Shown here piece by piece: positions 1 through 9,158 of a stretch of 64,000 nt of DNA. Position numbers and translations under genes: made by a program. Location: assembly GCF_022012415.1 (NCBI RefSeq), contig NZ_JAKLTR010000001.1:434001-498000 (forward strand), given 5' to 3'. The notes below the pieces were generated by a model. It had not been told where the DNA came from. It searched no databases and was given only the letters and a program-made list of their open reading frames with translations. The stretch is from Terrimonas ginsenosidimutans. Its GTDB lineage: Bacteria > Bacteroidota > Bacteroidia > Chitinophagales > Chitinophagaceae. How positions within the stretch are numbered: the stretch's first letter is position 1; every line of letters starts with the position of its first letter.

Positions 1-554
1 GCTTCATCATCAGCACATGATCATGCGCTGATCTGAAAAGAAAGAAAACACTTTTTGACCCGGGCCGGGATTGGGAAGGTTGTGTTTAAATATTTGAGTG
101 CGCAGTCAAACTGTGACCGGCAGCAATGACCGGTTAGGGGCGTTTATGGAAGCGCGAACTTTATAATTGTTCATCGCAGCGCACCCCGAGCCTGATTAGT
201 ATTTCCGCATGCTAACGGCGCTCGAACTGCAACATCAGTTGCAAGATCAGTCCAACAAGCACTCACGGAATACAATGATCAAAAGCAGAAAATATTGTCA
301 CTCTGCCTTTTGCCCTTCGTTCGTTACTTCCGGCAAGACCAGAAGAATGCAAAGAGATCTTCGCAGAGAAGACTGTTGATATTACATCAGGAATATCGCT
401 CCAACGATATTTCACCCGCCATTTTACGGAAGATCCATCGCCTGATTCACAAAAATATTCTGCTGGTGCTTAACTCTGCCAGCGTGATTGCTGTCTGCAT
501 AAAAACAAAAAGCCCGACAGTAAATACTATCGGGCTTTAAAACTTTTCTATCTA
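1..554. other. Gene-free left edge
   Basis: No convincing coding region is seen. The one open frame here (295-540) has no recognisable domain, and its end lies inside a hairpin that fits a terminator of the neighbouring minus-strand peptidase gene. Positions 9-32 form a near-perfect 24-base palindrome (half-site ATCAGC, core CATGATCATG, one mismatched pair) that could be an operator of a gene beyond the window edge. Confidence 0.5.
505..540 (-). terminator. Rho-independent terminator of the M28 peptidase gene
   Basis: The arms AGCCCGACAGTA and TACTATCGGGCT form a 12-bp stem with one mismatch. On the minus strand the stem is followed by a T-rich run (TTTTTGTTTTTA). It begins 15 bases past the stop of the minus-strand peptidase gene, so it most likely ends that transcript. 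Confidence 0.8.
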
Positions 555-2207
555 TCAGAACACGACCTCTGACTCCATCACCTGGTTACCTCTTTTATAT
601 TTAACCTTTGCCTTTTCTCCTTTATTAAATGAGTTAAGCGCCTGCATATATGTCTCCACCGAATTTACCTTATGTGAACCTAACTGGATGATCACATCTC
701 CCGTTTTCAAACCCGCTTTCGCTGCAGGCCTTCCTTCTGTTACCCCATCTGCCCTGACCCCTTCTCCCGGGTACGTATAGTCAGGCATAATTCCCATGGT
801 CACTTTGAATGAAGATGTTGACACCTGTGTTTCCCTGGTCTTTGTAAATGCCAGTTTCGTTTTCTGTTTGTTCAGCTTACTGATGATCGATTCTATATAA
901 TTGATCACATACAATTCGCCGGTATAATTGATCCGGTCAGCATCATCTGTCGGACGATGATAATCCTTATGCTGGCCTGTAAAGAAAAATAATACAGGAA
1001 TGTCTTTGCGGTAGAATGATGTATGATCGCTCGGACCCGAACCGCTTGAGTCTATCTTAATTCCAAATTGCAACTTCTTATCCTGGGGGTTGATCACACC
1101 AGACCACTCAGGTGATGTGCCGTATCCGCCCACAGTTAACATTTTAGTACTGTCATTCAATCTGCCTACCATATCCATATTGATCATATAGTTTACAGAC
1201 TTAAGATCAATCGTTGGATTTTCCGTGTAGTATTTTGAGCCAAACAAACCCAGCTCTTCTCCGGAAAATGCAAGAAATAGATAGTTGCTGCTTTTATCCT
1301 TGCTTGACTTAAGTATCCGGGCCAGTTCAAGCATTGCTGCTGTTCCGCTTGCATTGTCATCTGCACCATTATGAATAAGCTTTTCGCCGGTGCGCAGCAT
1401 TGAGTTATTGTCTTCGCCATATCCGAGGTGATCGAAGTGCGCTCCGAGCACAACGGTCGATGCCGCACCATTATCCAGGTATGCTGCCACATTATGTCCT
1501 GTCCTGTTTTTTTCGCCAATATCTACTTTCAGCTTTATGTTCAAGGTTGCAGTAGCGTCATTAAAAAACTTTTTCGCGGCATCCCCTTTTACATATACAA
1601 CCGGCACCGGAGCCAGCGGCGATTTATCTTTTGCATTAAATGAAAGCTTATCATCGGTAGAAGATGTGTTATAAATGATCACCGCCGTAGCTCCTCTGTC
1701 AGCAGCTTTGCGGGAATTATTGCGGATGTACTCATTGAGATCAAAATGCGGGTTATTCTGATTTTCGATCAGGATCTCTTTCAGGTCTACAAACCATGGC
1801 TCGCCGGCCTCCTGAAGAGCGATCGCCGGAGCGCCTTCGATCGATTTCAATGCGCTGAATGAAAAGGGGAAAAAGTCTTTCTCTTTCGCCAGGGCTACGC
1901 CGTTGACCGAAAACATTGTTCCTTCTTTTATCTGCTTGCCCTCCTGGATCTCAAATGGCTGAAAAAAACCGTCCGATCCTTTGGGGCTTAACCCCAGATT
2001 CTTGAATTGTGCGGCAATGTATTCCATTGCAAGTTTCTCGCCGGGGCTTCCAGCCCTTCTTCCCTCCAGTTTATCATCTGCCAAATAAGAGATATGCGTT
2101 TGCAAATTCGCAATGATCAGTTTGTCTGTCTTTTTAAGCTTTTGAGCAGACCCGGCTGTAGCCAGTAAGATCAGGGAGAATGCAAGCTTTGCGCGCAACG
2201 AAATCAT
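555..2207 (-). CDS. M28 family zinc metallopeptidase with PA and PDZ domains
   Basis: An exported aminopeptidase-like hydrolase of about 550 residues. The start at 2207 was chosen because the protein then opens with a signal peptide (ISLRAKLAFSLILLATAGSAQ); the longer frame only adds an unrelated prefix. The middle region resembles a PA insert. The M28 catalytic part shows the expected zinc ligands and acids: GAHFDHLG, NGADDNASGTAA, SGEELGLFGS, NMDMVGRL and SGPSDHTSF. A PDZ domain ends the protein (GVTEGRPAAKAGLKTGDVI), a common arrangement in Bacteroidota periplasmic M28 enzymes. The substrate cannot be told from sequence; peptides are most likely. The gene stands alone, diverging from feoB and ending at its own terminator. 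Confidence 0.9.
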   Translation of the reverse strand: MISLRAKLAFSLILLATAGSAQKLKKTDKLIIANLQTHISYLADDKLEGRRAGSPGEKLAMEYIAAQFKNLGLSPKGSDGFFQPFEIQEGKQIKEGTMFSVNGVALAKEKDFFPFSFSALKSIEGAPAIALQEAGEPWFVDLKEILIENQNNPHFDLNEYIRNNSRKAADRGATAVIIYNTSSTDDKLSFNAKDKSPLAPVPVVYVKGDAAKKFFNDATATLNIKLKVDIGEKNRTGHNVAAYLDNGAASTVVLGAHFDHLGYGEDNNSMLRTGEKLIHNGADDNASGTAAMLELARILKSSKDKSSNYLFLAFSGEELGLFGSKYYTENPTIDLKSVNYMINMDMVGRLNDSTKMLTVGGYGTSPEWSGVINPQDKKLQFGIKIDSSGSGPSDHTSFYRKDIPVLFFFTGQHKDYHRPTDDADRINYTGELYVINYIESIISKLNKQKTKLAFTKTRETQVSTSSFKVTMGIMPDYTYPGEGVRADGVTEGRPAAKAGLKTGDVIIQLGSHKVNSVETYMQALNSFNKGEKAKVKYKRGNQVMESEVVF

Positions 2208-2359
2208 AAGAATAAATGTTTGCGCAAAGGTATTAACCCTCTCGCTTTTTCCGGGACGATTGCTCATTTAATTACCCCGAATCCGGCATTCGGACCGCTT
2301 TTTAACATCGCGGTTTGTCATAAAACCGTAATTCGTAAACCGCTTTGGTATATGAGTTC

Positions 2360-2367
2360 TATTTTTG
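2360..2367 (+). promoter_or_regulatory. Bacteroidota -7 promoter box before feoB
   Basis: TATTTTTG matches the TAnnTTTG -7 element of Bacteroidota sigma factors. No good -33 TTG is seen at the usual distance. The box ends six bases before the TTG at 2374, so the transcript would be leaderless or nearly so. This also argues against the TTG at 2365, which lies inside the box. Confidence 0.45.
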
Positions 2368-2373
2368 CGGACC

Positions 2374-4485
2374 TTGAACAAGCTACTACATATCGCATTG
2401 GTGGGCAATCCCAATAGTGGGAAAAGCTCACTATTCAACTGCCTAACGGGATTGAACCAGAAAGTGGGCAATTTTCCCGGTGTTACGGTTGATAAAAAGA
2501 CAGGCTCTACAACATTATCTTCAGGAGAAGCCGAAATCATTGATCTTCCGGGAACGTATAGCCTCTACCCGCGCCGTCTCGATGAGTGGGTGAGTTACCG
2601 CGTTTTGCTCGGTCAGGACGAAAAAGTTAAGCCAGACGTTGTGGTTGCGGTAGCTGATGCCAGCAACCTCAAACGAAATCTTCTCTTTTGTACTCAATTG
2701 ATCGACCTCAAGATTCCGGTTGTCGTTGCCCTTACGATGATGGACCTTGCCAATAAAAAGGGGATCAAGATCGATCTCGCCGAACTGGAACGTGAACTGG
2801 GAGTACCGGTTGTGTCCATCAACCCACGAAAACAAAAAGGCATTCCCCAGTTAAAAAAAGCCATTGAGCAAACAGCCCAGGGTTTGTATAAATCACCGGT
2901 AAAAGACTTTATCGATAATAAAGCACTTGCTCCGGCATCAATTGAAGATTTCAAAAAAATCAGATCAGATATCAGCGATTACGGCGCAATCCATTACCTG
3001 ATCAATCACGAATCCTTTGAACTCGACGGAGGGACACAAAGCCTTATCGAAGATATCGAGCGCCGTAACCAGTTCAATCCTACAAAAACCCAGGCCGAAG
3101 AAATTCTCCAGCGCTATTCACGGATCAAACATATTATGCAGGTGTCCGTTTCTGAACCAGACCCCCTGCAGAAATCGCTTTTTACCGAAAAACTTGATAA
3201 TATATTACTCCATCGCCGCTGGGGATACCTGATCCTGCTCGGTGTTCTTTTTGTACTATTCCAATGTGTATTCTGGCTGGCAAGTTATCCAATGGACTGG
3301 ATTGACGGCGGAACCGCATCCTTCTCCGGTTGGCTTTCGTCGGTCCTTCCGGAAAATAACTGGACCGACCTGCTGGTCAACGGAATTGTGGCCGGCCTGG
3401 GAGGGATCATCATTTTTGTTCCGCAGATCGCGATCCTGTTCGGCCTGATCACAATTCTTGAAGACACCGGCTATATGGCCAGGATAAGTTTTCTTACCGA
3501 TCGTCTTATGCGCTCTGTTGGACTAAACGGGAAAAGCGTCATGCCCATGATCAGTGGTTTTGCCTGCGCAATTCCTGCTGTGATGAGCGCCCGTAATATT
3601 GAAAACCGCAAAGAGCGACTTCTTACAATATTGATCACTCCATTGATGAGCTGCTCTGCGCGACTTCCGGTTTACACAATCCTGATCGGGTTAGTAATTC
3701 CAAATAAGTATATCGGTGGATTTATTGGTATCCAGGGACTGGTGATGCTCGGCCTGTACCTCATCGGATTTCTTATGGCCCTCGTCGTTTCTTATGTTGC
3801 CAAATGGTTCATCCGGATCAACGAAAAAAGTTTCTTTATTCTTGAACTTCCAACATATCGCTCACCAAGATGGAAGAATGTATTCCAGACAATGTGGAGT
3901 AAAGCGAAGATCTTTGTGGTGGATGCCGGGAAAGTGATCATGGTGATCAGTCTTATCCTTTGGGCGCTTAGTTCATTTGGTCCGGCATCAGGTATGCACG
4001 AAGCAACTGTGACTTACGAACAGGCGCTTGCTTCACCAGAGGCAGATTCGGCACAGATTGAATTCAATTATGCCAATGCAAAACTCGAAAACTCCTATGT
4101 TGGGATTGCAGGTAAAGCAATTGAACCGGTTGTTGAACCCCTGGGATATGACTGGAAGATCGGTATCGCCCTTATCACTTCTTTCGCGGCCCGCGAAGTT
4201 TTTGTAGGAACGATGGCTACATTATATGCCGTTGGCGATGAAGAAAACGAAGGTCCGCTGAAAGAAAAAATGAGAGAAGCAAAAAGAGCAGATGGTTCTC
4301 CGATTTACACACTGGCAACCGGCGTATCTCTTATGTTATTTTACGTATTCGCAATGCAATGCATGAGTACACTCGCCATCGTAAAAAGGGAAACCCGTAG
4401 TTGGAAATGGCCGATGATACAGCTGGTGTATATGACAGCACTGGCGTATCTCGCAAGTTGGATTGCCTATCAATTATTGAAGTAA
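2374..4485 (+). CDS. feoB: Ferrous iron transporter FeoB
   Basis: GTP-gated Fe(II) permease of the inner membrane, about 703 residues, normal for the family. The N-terminal G domain shows G1 (GNPNSGKS), the G2 region (NFPGVTVDKK) and G3 (DLPGTYSL). The usual G4 asparagine is replaced: the segment reads LTMMD rather than NMxD. The C-terminal half has the two gate repeats, including GFACAIPAVMSARN and MSCSARLPVYTI, separated by membrane helices. There is no ATG before the G1 loop, so a TTG start is inferred; 2374 is preferred over 2365 because of the promoter box. The partner feoA is not adjacent but lies about 4.4 kb away on the other strand. Transcription ends at the strong hairpin just downstream. 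Confidence 0.93.
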   Translation: MNKLLHIALVGNPNSGKSSLFNCLTGLNQKVGNFPGVTVDKKTGSTTLSSGEAEIIDLPGTYSLYPRRLDEWVSYRVLLGQDEKVKPDVVVAVADASNLKRNLLFCTQLIDLKIPVVVALTMMDLANKKGIKIDLAELERELGVPVVSINPRKQKGIPQLKKAIEQTAQGLYKSPVKDFIDNKALAPASIEDFKKIRSDISDYGAIHYLINHESFELDGGTQSLIEDIERRNQFNPTKTQAEEILQRYSRIKHIMQVSVSEPDPLQKSLFTEKLDNILLHRRWGYLILLGVLFVLFQCVFWLASYPMDWIDGGTASFSGWLSSVLPENNWTDLLVNGIVAGLGGIIIFVPQIAILFGLITILEDTGYMARISFLTDRLMRSVGLNGKSVMPMISGFACAIPAVMSARNIENRKERLLTILITPLMSCSARLPVYTILIGLVIPNKYIGGFIGIQGLVMLGLYLIGFLMALVVSYVAKWFIRINEKSFFILELPTYRSPRWKNVFQTMWSKAKIFVVDAGKVIMVISLILWALSSFGPASGMHEATVTYEQALASPEADSAQIEFNYANAKLENSYVGIAGKAIEPVVEPLGYDWKIGIALITSFAAREVFVGTMATLYAVGDEENEGPLKEKMREAKRADGSPIYTLATGVSLMLFYVFAMQCMSTLAIVKRETRSWKWPMIQLVYMTALAYLASWIAYQLLK

Positions 4486-4500
4486 CACATCATCGAAATA

Positions 4501-4532
4501 AAAAAGGCGCTACCCTGGTAGCGCCTTTTTTA
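4501..4532. terminator. Bidirectional terminator between feoB and the serine hydrolase
   Basis: AAAAAGGCGCTACC and GGTAGCGCCTTTTT form a perfect 14-bp stem with a two-base centre. A-run and T-run flank both sides, so it can serve feoB on the plus strand and the convergent hydrolase gene on the minus strand. Confidence 0.9.
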
Positions 4533-4552
4533 TACTTTGCCAATACAAAGAA

Positions 4553-5455
4553 TTATGGTTTTATCCATTTATCCCGGGGTTCAAAATATTTCCACAACAA
4601 GGAAGAAATTTCTCTTTGCAGTGTCCAGGCCTCATTGGAATATGTCCAGCTTTTGTCCTTATTGTTTTTTGTGAATACACAAAAAACGTACGGGTTGGTC
4701 GGTCCGTTCACCACCATGACCTCGCTTCGTGATGCATCCACGCAACCATTTTTACTGAAGACTTCTATATAAGGCGGTATCATAGAAATGGCTTCGTTCT
4801 CGTCCCAGAAATTTCTGCCAAGGATCCGCATCATCCGCTCGCAAGCTTTCTTTGAAAAAATATCGCTGCGATAGATTTTCTCCAGCAAGGTTCCCAATTC
4901 TGCCGGAGAGGTTTGTCCCCAACCATAAATTTTTCTGATATCTTCCCTACCTGGCGTTCTTGAATTAACGCGGGTATTTCTGAATCCAAAACTATCCAGC
5001 AGCTGATTGATCCGGACTCCGGTTCCTGCCAATTTTTGCAACCAAAGACTTGCGGTGTTATCACTTGTCGTTAGCATCAGCATCATGATCTTTTTCAGCG
5101 CGATTTTTTCCCCATCTTTAAACGATCCGAGAATATCTTCTCCTTCATACAACAAAGAATCTTTGTAAATATGGCTGGAGTCATAGTGCATTTCGCCCTT
5201 TTCAATTTTGTCCATTATACCGATCATGATCGGAACCTTTACAATACTTGCTGTTGGGAATACAGTATCACTGTTAATATTTACCACTGCTCCTGTTCTC
5301 AGGCTTTTCACATATATGCCGATCTGCCCCTCAAATCCTTTAATGGACGTTTCGAGTAACGCCTGCAGTTTCTTATCTGTTTTCTGAGAAAAGGATTGGA
5401 TAGACAACACACAGCAAAGTATTATCAGGAGGCCGTTTTTCATTATTATATTCAT
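4553..5455 (-). CDS. Class A beta-lactamase-like serine hydrolase
   Basis: An exported 300-residue protein of the class A beta-lactamase/DD-peptidase fold. It opens with a signal peptide ending near SFSQ. The nucleophile motif S-I-V-K is at residues 70-73 and SDN at 131-133. The omega-loop region (TPGREDIRKI, about 168-176) has a glutamate in a plausible position, but not the usual ExxN spacing. The third box reads K-N-G (235-237) instead of K-T-G. The family includes true beta-lactamases and many uncharacterised serine hydrolases of Bacteroidota; the altered third box makes a resistance role uncertain. The gene is monocistronic between two terminators. Confidence 0.8.
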   Translation of the reverse strand: MNIIMKNGLLIILCCVLSIQSFSQKTDKKLQALLETSIKGFEGQIGIYVKSLRTGAVVNINSDTVFPTASIVKVPIMIGIMDKIEKGEMHYDSSHIYKDSLLYEGEDILGSFKDGEKIALKKIMMLMLTTSDNTASLWLQKLAGTGVRINQLLDSFGFRNTRVNSRTPGREDIRKIYGWGQTSPAELGTLLEKIYRSDIFSKKACERMMRILGRNFWDENEAISMIPPYIEVFSKNGCVDASRSEVMVVNGPTNPYVFCVFTKNNKDKSWTYSNEAWTLQREISSLLWKYFEPRDKWIKP

Positions 5456-5464
5456 TTAATAAAA

Positions 5465-5517
5465 AAGAAAAACGCATACGGCAGATTATCGAAACTTTCT
5501 GCTGTATGCGTTTTTTA
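5465..5517 (-). terminator. Terminator of the M20 amidohydrolase gene
   Basis: The arms ACGCATACGGCAG and CTGCTGTATGCGT (one mismatch) enclose a 14-base loop. On the minus strand they are followed by a T-rich tract. It lies 20 bases after the M20 stop codon. Confidence 0.85.
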
Positions 5518-5531
5518 TAAATTGGTCCGGC

Positions 5532-6821
5532 TCATTTAATGTTCATATAGTCTGTCACCAGTTGGCAGAAAGCCTGCACTCCGGTTTTCATAGCGCCATC
5601 GGTCACAAAGAAATCAGCCGTATGATGTGGGGGCGCTTTTTTGGGGTCATTTCCCCTGGGCATTCCTCCAAGATAAAGAAACAGGGATGGTGCTTTTGTT
5701 CCATAGTATGAGAAGTCTTCCGCGCCAGTTACCCATTCTCTCTCTTTTACATTCTGCGGCCCGATTGCTTTTTCGAGAGAGGGCAACATTTTTTTTGTAA
5801 GCGCAGGATCATTGTAAGTAACCAATGTTTTTGTGTCGATGATCACTTCCGTAGAAACACCAGAGGCATCGCCGATCGTTTTGATCGTATGACGAAACGC
5901 CTGGTGCACTTTTTTCTGCATATCACTATCCAGTGTGCGAATAGTTCCGAGCATGATTGCTTCTTCGGGAATAATATTATTCCTTACACCGCTTTGTATT
6001 TTTCCAACGGTGATCACGACAGGCGCTTTTGTAAGCTCCGATTGACGGCTGACAATATTTTGTAAACCCTGGATGATTTGCGCAGATGCTGCGATCGGGT
6101 CAATTCCCAACCAGGGTTGCGAGCCGTGGCTTGGTTTTCCTTTTACTTTGATAGTGAAGAAATCCGCAGCAGCCATAAAGGAGCCGGACTTATATTCAAT
6201 CGTTCCTTCTTCAATTGCAGATTCTATATGCAGACCAAAAACGGCATCGACTTTTGGGTTTTCCATTACACCCTCTTTGACCATTAACGCAGCTCCCCCT
6301 TCTTCTCCTTCCGGAGCACCTTCTTCAGCAGGTTGAAAAATAAATTTTACAGACCCTTTTAAATCGTTCTTCACGCCGGCAAGAACTTCGGCAACACTCA
6401 TAAGAATGGCGACGTGTGTATCATGACCGCAAGCATGCATCACTCCAACCTGTTCGCCATTGTAAGTCGTTTTATCTTTCGATGCATACGGAATGTTTAC
6501 TCTCTCTGTTACCGGAAGCCCGTCCATATCAGCCCGAAGCGCAATGCACGGACCCGGTTTTCCTCCCTGCAACACGGCAACAACGCCTGTTTTTGCAACA
6601 CCTTCTTTTACTTCGAGACCCAGTTTTCTCAGATGGGCGGCGACCATTTTCGCAGTATTTACTTCCCGGTTGCCAAGCTCAGGATGTTTATGTATTTCCT
6701 GGCGCCAGGCAATACACTGCGGTTCTATCTTGTTGATGGCCGCATCAATTTTTTGCTTAAGCTGAGCACTGGTAATTATCGAGAGTGAAATGGCGGTGGT
6801 AGATAGCAGGAGTCGTTTCAT
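5532..6821 (-). CDS. M20 family amidohydrolase (zinc peptidase/deacylase)
   Basis: A secreted metal-dependent amidohydrolase of about 429 residues, related to hippurate and N-acyl amino acid hydrolases. The start at 6821 gives a clean signal peptide (MKRLLLSTTAISLSIITSAQ). The catalytic block includes RHEIH-like WRQEIHKHPELG, ALRADMDGLPV, HACGHDTHVAIL, QPAEEGAPEGEEGG, GLHIE and GAEDFSYY, so all family metal ligands appear present. The natural substrate is unknown; a released amino acid or a peptidoglycan fragment is plausible. The gene diverges from chrA and has its own terminator. Confidence 0.9.
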   Translation of the reverse strand: MKRLLLSTTAISLSIITSAQLKQKIDAAINKIEPQCIAWRQEIHKHPELGNREVNTAKMVAAHLRKLGLEVKEGVAKTGVVAVLQGGKPGPCIALRADMDGLPVTERVNIPYASKDKTTYNGEQVGVMHACGHDTHVAILMSVAEVLAGVKNDLKGSVKFIFQPAEEGAPEGEEGGAALMVKEGVMENPKVDAVFGLHIESAIEEGTIEYKSGSFMAAADFFTIKVKGKPSHGSQPWLGIDPIAASAQIIQGLQNIVSRQSELTKAPVVITVGKIQSGVRNNIIPEEAIMLGTIRTLDSDMQKKVHQAFRHTIKTIGDASGVSTEVIIDTKTLVTYNDPALTKKMLPSLEKAIGPQNVKEREWVTGAEDFSYYGTKAPSLFLYLGGMPRGNDPKKAPPHHTADFFVTDGAMKTGVQAFCQLVTDYMNIK

Positions 6822-6920
6822 CCGAAAATTTTTATGAATATAACATAAAATGCTTTTTATCCCTATCTTCAATCGCGGGTACAAGGCCTGTTCCAGTCTT
6901 TCATTTTTATTAATCGACTA

Positions 6921-8159
6921 ATGCCGCTTCGCCACTTATCATTTTTGAAGGCAGTGCTGCTGCATAGTGTTTCGGCTTTTGGTGGGCCTCAGGCTCATAT
7001 TGCCATGATGATGAAAACATTTGTCAGGCAAACCAATTATGTAACAGAGCAGGAGTTGATCGAGTACAATGCATTTTGCAATCTGTTACCAGGAGCCTCC
7101 TCCACGCAAACACTCACACTCATCGGATATAAACTCGGAGGCGTACCACTCGCCATTCTTACCTTATTAGTATGGATTCTCCCGGCTTGCATTTTCATGG
7201 GTTCACTCTCCTTTTTACTTCCCTATATTGATAGCAAAGCACTGCACACAGACATCTTCAAGTTTATCGCGCCGATGGCGGCAGGATTTCTTGTGTATGC
7301 ATGTATTAAAGCTTTTCCACATGCGATAAATAATACGATCACCTGGGTGATCATGCTGATCGGAACGGCCGTGACTTTTTTCTTTTTCAAAGCTCCATTG
7401 ATCTTTCCGTTGTTGATCGTTGCCGGCGGATTTGCGACCAATCTAAGCGCAAAACGCATCCCACAAACAGAGCAGGTTCCGAGGAAAATAAAATGGTGGA
7501 ATTTCTGGTTGTTCGGGATCATTTTTATCATCGCTGGTATTCTGAGCGAAAAAGCGAGGAAGGAAGATTGGGCACACCGGAAACCAATCAACTTATTCGA
7601 AAACACCTATCGGATGGGAAGCTTCGTTTTTGGTGGAGGCCAGGTACTGATGCCGATCATGTATGAACAATTCAGTGTTCGCCCTGAAGCGATCAGGGAG
7701 AAGAACCCCAATGTGGTTCAGATAAACAAAGAAGAAATGTATACAGGAATGGGAATTGTGAGAGCTGTTCCAGGCCCAGTATTTTCTATTGCCTCCTTTA
7801 CGGGAGGAATGGCGTTGAAAGATATGGGAACGGAAATGCAGGTACTCGGATGTATCATCGGCTCGATCGCCATTTTTCTTCCAAGTGCCTTACTGGTTTT
7901 ATTCTTCTTTCCTATCTGGCATAACCTGAAAAAATATGCGGTTATCCACAGATCACTGGAAGGGATCAATGCCGTCGTGATCGGGATCATGGTAGGTTCC
8001 ACGCTTTTCATCATGAAAGACATTTCAATGATAGAAGCAAAAACAGTAAGTGTTTTGAATCTTGTGGTGATCGTCGGCACAACTTTACTTCTCTGTTATT
8101 CCAGGATCCCCTCGCCTGTCATCGTTGCAGCATGTTTGTTGCTCGGATATTTTATCTAA
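6921..8159 (+). CDS. chrA: Chromate transporter, long-chain ChrA type
   Basis: An integral membrane protein of 412 residues made of two homologous halves, as in long-chain CHR proteins. The N-terminal half carries [11 protein letters not shown] and the downstream segment [17 protein letters not shown]. The C-terminal half carries the matching [15 protein letters not shown] and [17 protein letters not shown]. Many hydrophobic helices fill the rest. Known members export chromate, probably coupled to ions. Nothing nearby points to chromate resistance, so the physiological anion may differ. It converges on nadD with nine bases between the stops. Confidence 0.88.
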   Translation: MPLRHLSFLKAVLLHSVSAFGGPQAHIAMMMKTFVRQTNYVTEQELIEYNAFCNLLPGASSTQTLTLIGYKLGGVPLAILTLLVWILPACIFMGSLSFLLPYIDSKALHTDIFKFIAPMAAGFLVYACIKAFPHAINNTITWVIMLIGTAVTFFFFKAPLIFPLLIVAGGFATNLSAKRIPQTEQVPRKIKWWNFWLFGIIFIIAGILSEKARKEDWAHRKPINLFENTYRMGSFVFGGGQVLMPIMYEQFSVRPEAIREKNPNVVQINKEEMYTGMGIVRAVPGPVFSIASFTGGMALKDMGTEMQVLGCIIGSIAIFLPSALLVLFFFPIWHNLKKYAVIHRSLEGINAVVIGIMVGSTLFIMKDISMIEAKTVSVLNLVVIVGTTLLLCYSRIPSPVIVAACLLLGYFI

Positions 8160-8168
8160 AAAGAACTT

Positions 8169-8747
8169 CTACTTTTTACTTTTATAGTATCCGCCTTTAT
8201 CGATCTCCTGACGGACATTTTCCGGGATCATATAGCGAATCGATTTTCCTTCACGGATCAGCTCACGAATTTCGGTCGCCGAAATCTGCAAAAGAGGCGC
8301 ATCAAGCTCGATCACTTTAGCACCAATATTATTTTCTATGGCGAAACCCGGCCGTGTATATATATATATGGAGTGGTTGGAGATGATGTATTCATAATTC
8401 TTCCATTTGTGAAGGTTCTGAAAACTATCACTTCCCATCACGACTGAAAAATCGTATCCCGGATAACGTTCTGAAAGATGTGCAAGGGTAACGCTTGTGA
8501 AAGAAGGTTTGGGCAGGGAAAACTCGATTTCTGACGCTTTCATTCTTGGATCATCTGCGATGGCGGTGCGAAGCAGGTGAAGGCGGTCATATTCGTTGAG
8601 TAAAGAGTGGTTTACTTTGAAAGGATTTTGCGGAGAGAGTACAAACCAGATCTTTTCAATATCAGTTACGTTCAGCAAATGATTGGCGATGATCAGATGA
8701 CCAATATGAACAGGATTGAAGGAGCCGAAGTACAGACCGATTTTCAT
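8169..8747 (-). CDS. nadD: Nicotinate-nucleotide adenylyltransferase NadD
   Basis: Makes deamido-NAD from nicotinate mononucleotide and ATP in the cytoplasm, the step shared by de novo and nicotinate routes. The 192-residue length is typical. The nucleotidyltransferase motif GSFNPVHIGH sits at residues 8-17, and the second signature ISATEIRELIREG lies near the C-terminus. nadA (31.6 kb) and pnuC with a riboside kinase (61-62 kb) elsewhere in the window supply the same pathway. feoA lies upstream on the same strand with 116 bases between them, so co-transcription is possible but not shown. Confidence 0.93.
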   Translation of the reverse strand: MKIGLYFGSFNPVHIGHLIIANHLLNVTDIEKIWFVLSPQNPFKVNHSLLNEYDRLHLLRTAIADDPRMKASEIEFSLPKPSFTSVTLAHLSERYPGYDFSVVMGSDSFQNLHKWKNYEYIISNHSIYIYTRPGFAIENNIGAKVIELDAPLLQISATEIRELIREGKSIRYMIPENVRQEIDKGGYYKSKK

Positions 8748-8863
8748 AATGATGAAGTGAACGCGAACGAATTATTTAATAACACCTAAGTTGTTGACAA
8801 TCAGCCGCTTGTGTCTGATTCGGTTCCAATCTTTTCTTCCTTCAAGACACAAATTGTTTATAA

Positions 8864-9094
8864 TCAATTAATTATATCAACAAGAATATGCTCTGCCTCA
8901 TCCAGACGAAGACTTAATGTATAACCCGCAACCTGCACAGAAACAGGATCTCCCATCGGCGCAACTTGCTCCAAAGAGATCGGTTCACCAGGAAGACATC
9001 CCATCTCCATCAACTTGAGATGAATTTCCTCTGAGCCGAACTCTTTAATAATGGCTTTTTGCCCCGGTTTTAACTCTGACAATTTTTTATTCAT
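8864..9094 (-). CDS. feoA: FeoA-like ferrous iron transport accessory protein
   Basis: A small SH3-like cytosolic protein of 76 residues. Features typical of FeoA are the N-terminal SELKPGQKAIIKEF, the LKLMEMGCLPGEPI segment and the closing SLRLDEAEHILV. FeoA assists FeoB-mediated Fe(II) uptake. Here it is separated from feoB by about 4.4 kb and is on the opposite strand. It diverges from ybeY. A -7 box (TAGATTTG) stands about 18 bases upstream of its start. Confidence 0.9.
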   Translation of the reverse strand: MNKKLSELKPGQKAIIKEFGSEEIHLKLMEMGCLPGEPISLEQVAPMGDPVSVQVAGYTLSLRLDEAEHILVDIIN

Positions 9095-9112
9095 ATAGAT
9101 CTACCTCAGCAG

Positions 9113-9120
9113 CAAATCTA
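9113..9120 (-). promoter_or_regulatory. -7 promoter box for feoA
   Basis: On the minus strand the sequence reads TAGATTTG, a full match to TAnnTTTG, about 18 bases before the feoA start. No clear -33 TTG is seen at the usual distance. Confidence 0.45.
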
Positions 9121-9158
9121 ACATTGTATTCTGTCCATTGTTTACGAATTTTGAAATT

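Noticed and set aside
295-540. 81-residue open frame at the left edge
   Set aside because: No domain, a non-ATG start, and its end lies in a terminator hairpin for the opposite gene.
7942-7950. Exact TTATCCACA DnaA box
   Set aside because: A single copy inside the chrA coding sequence, with no AT-rich element or cluster near it.
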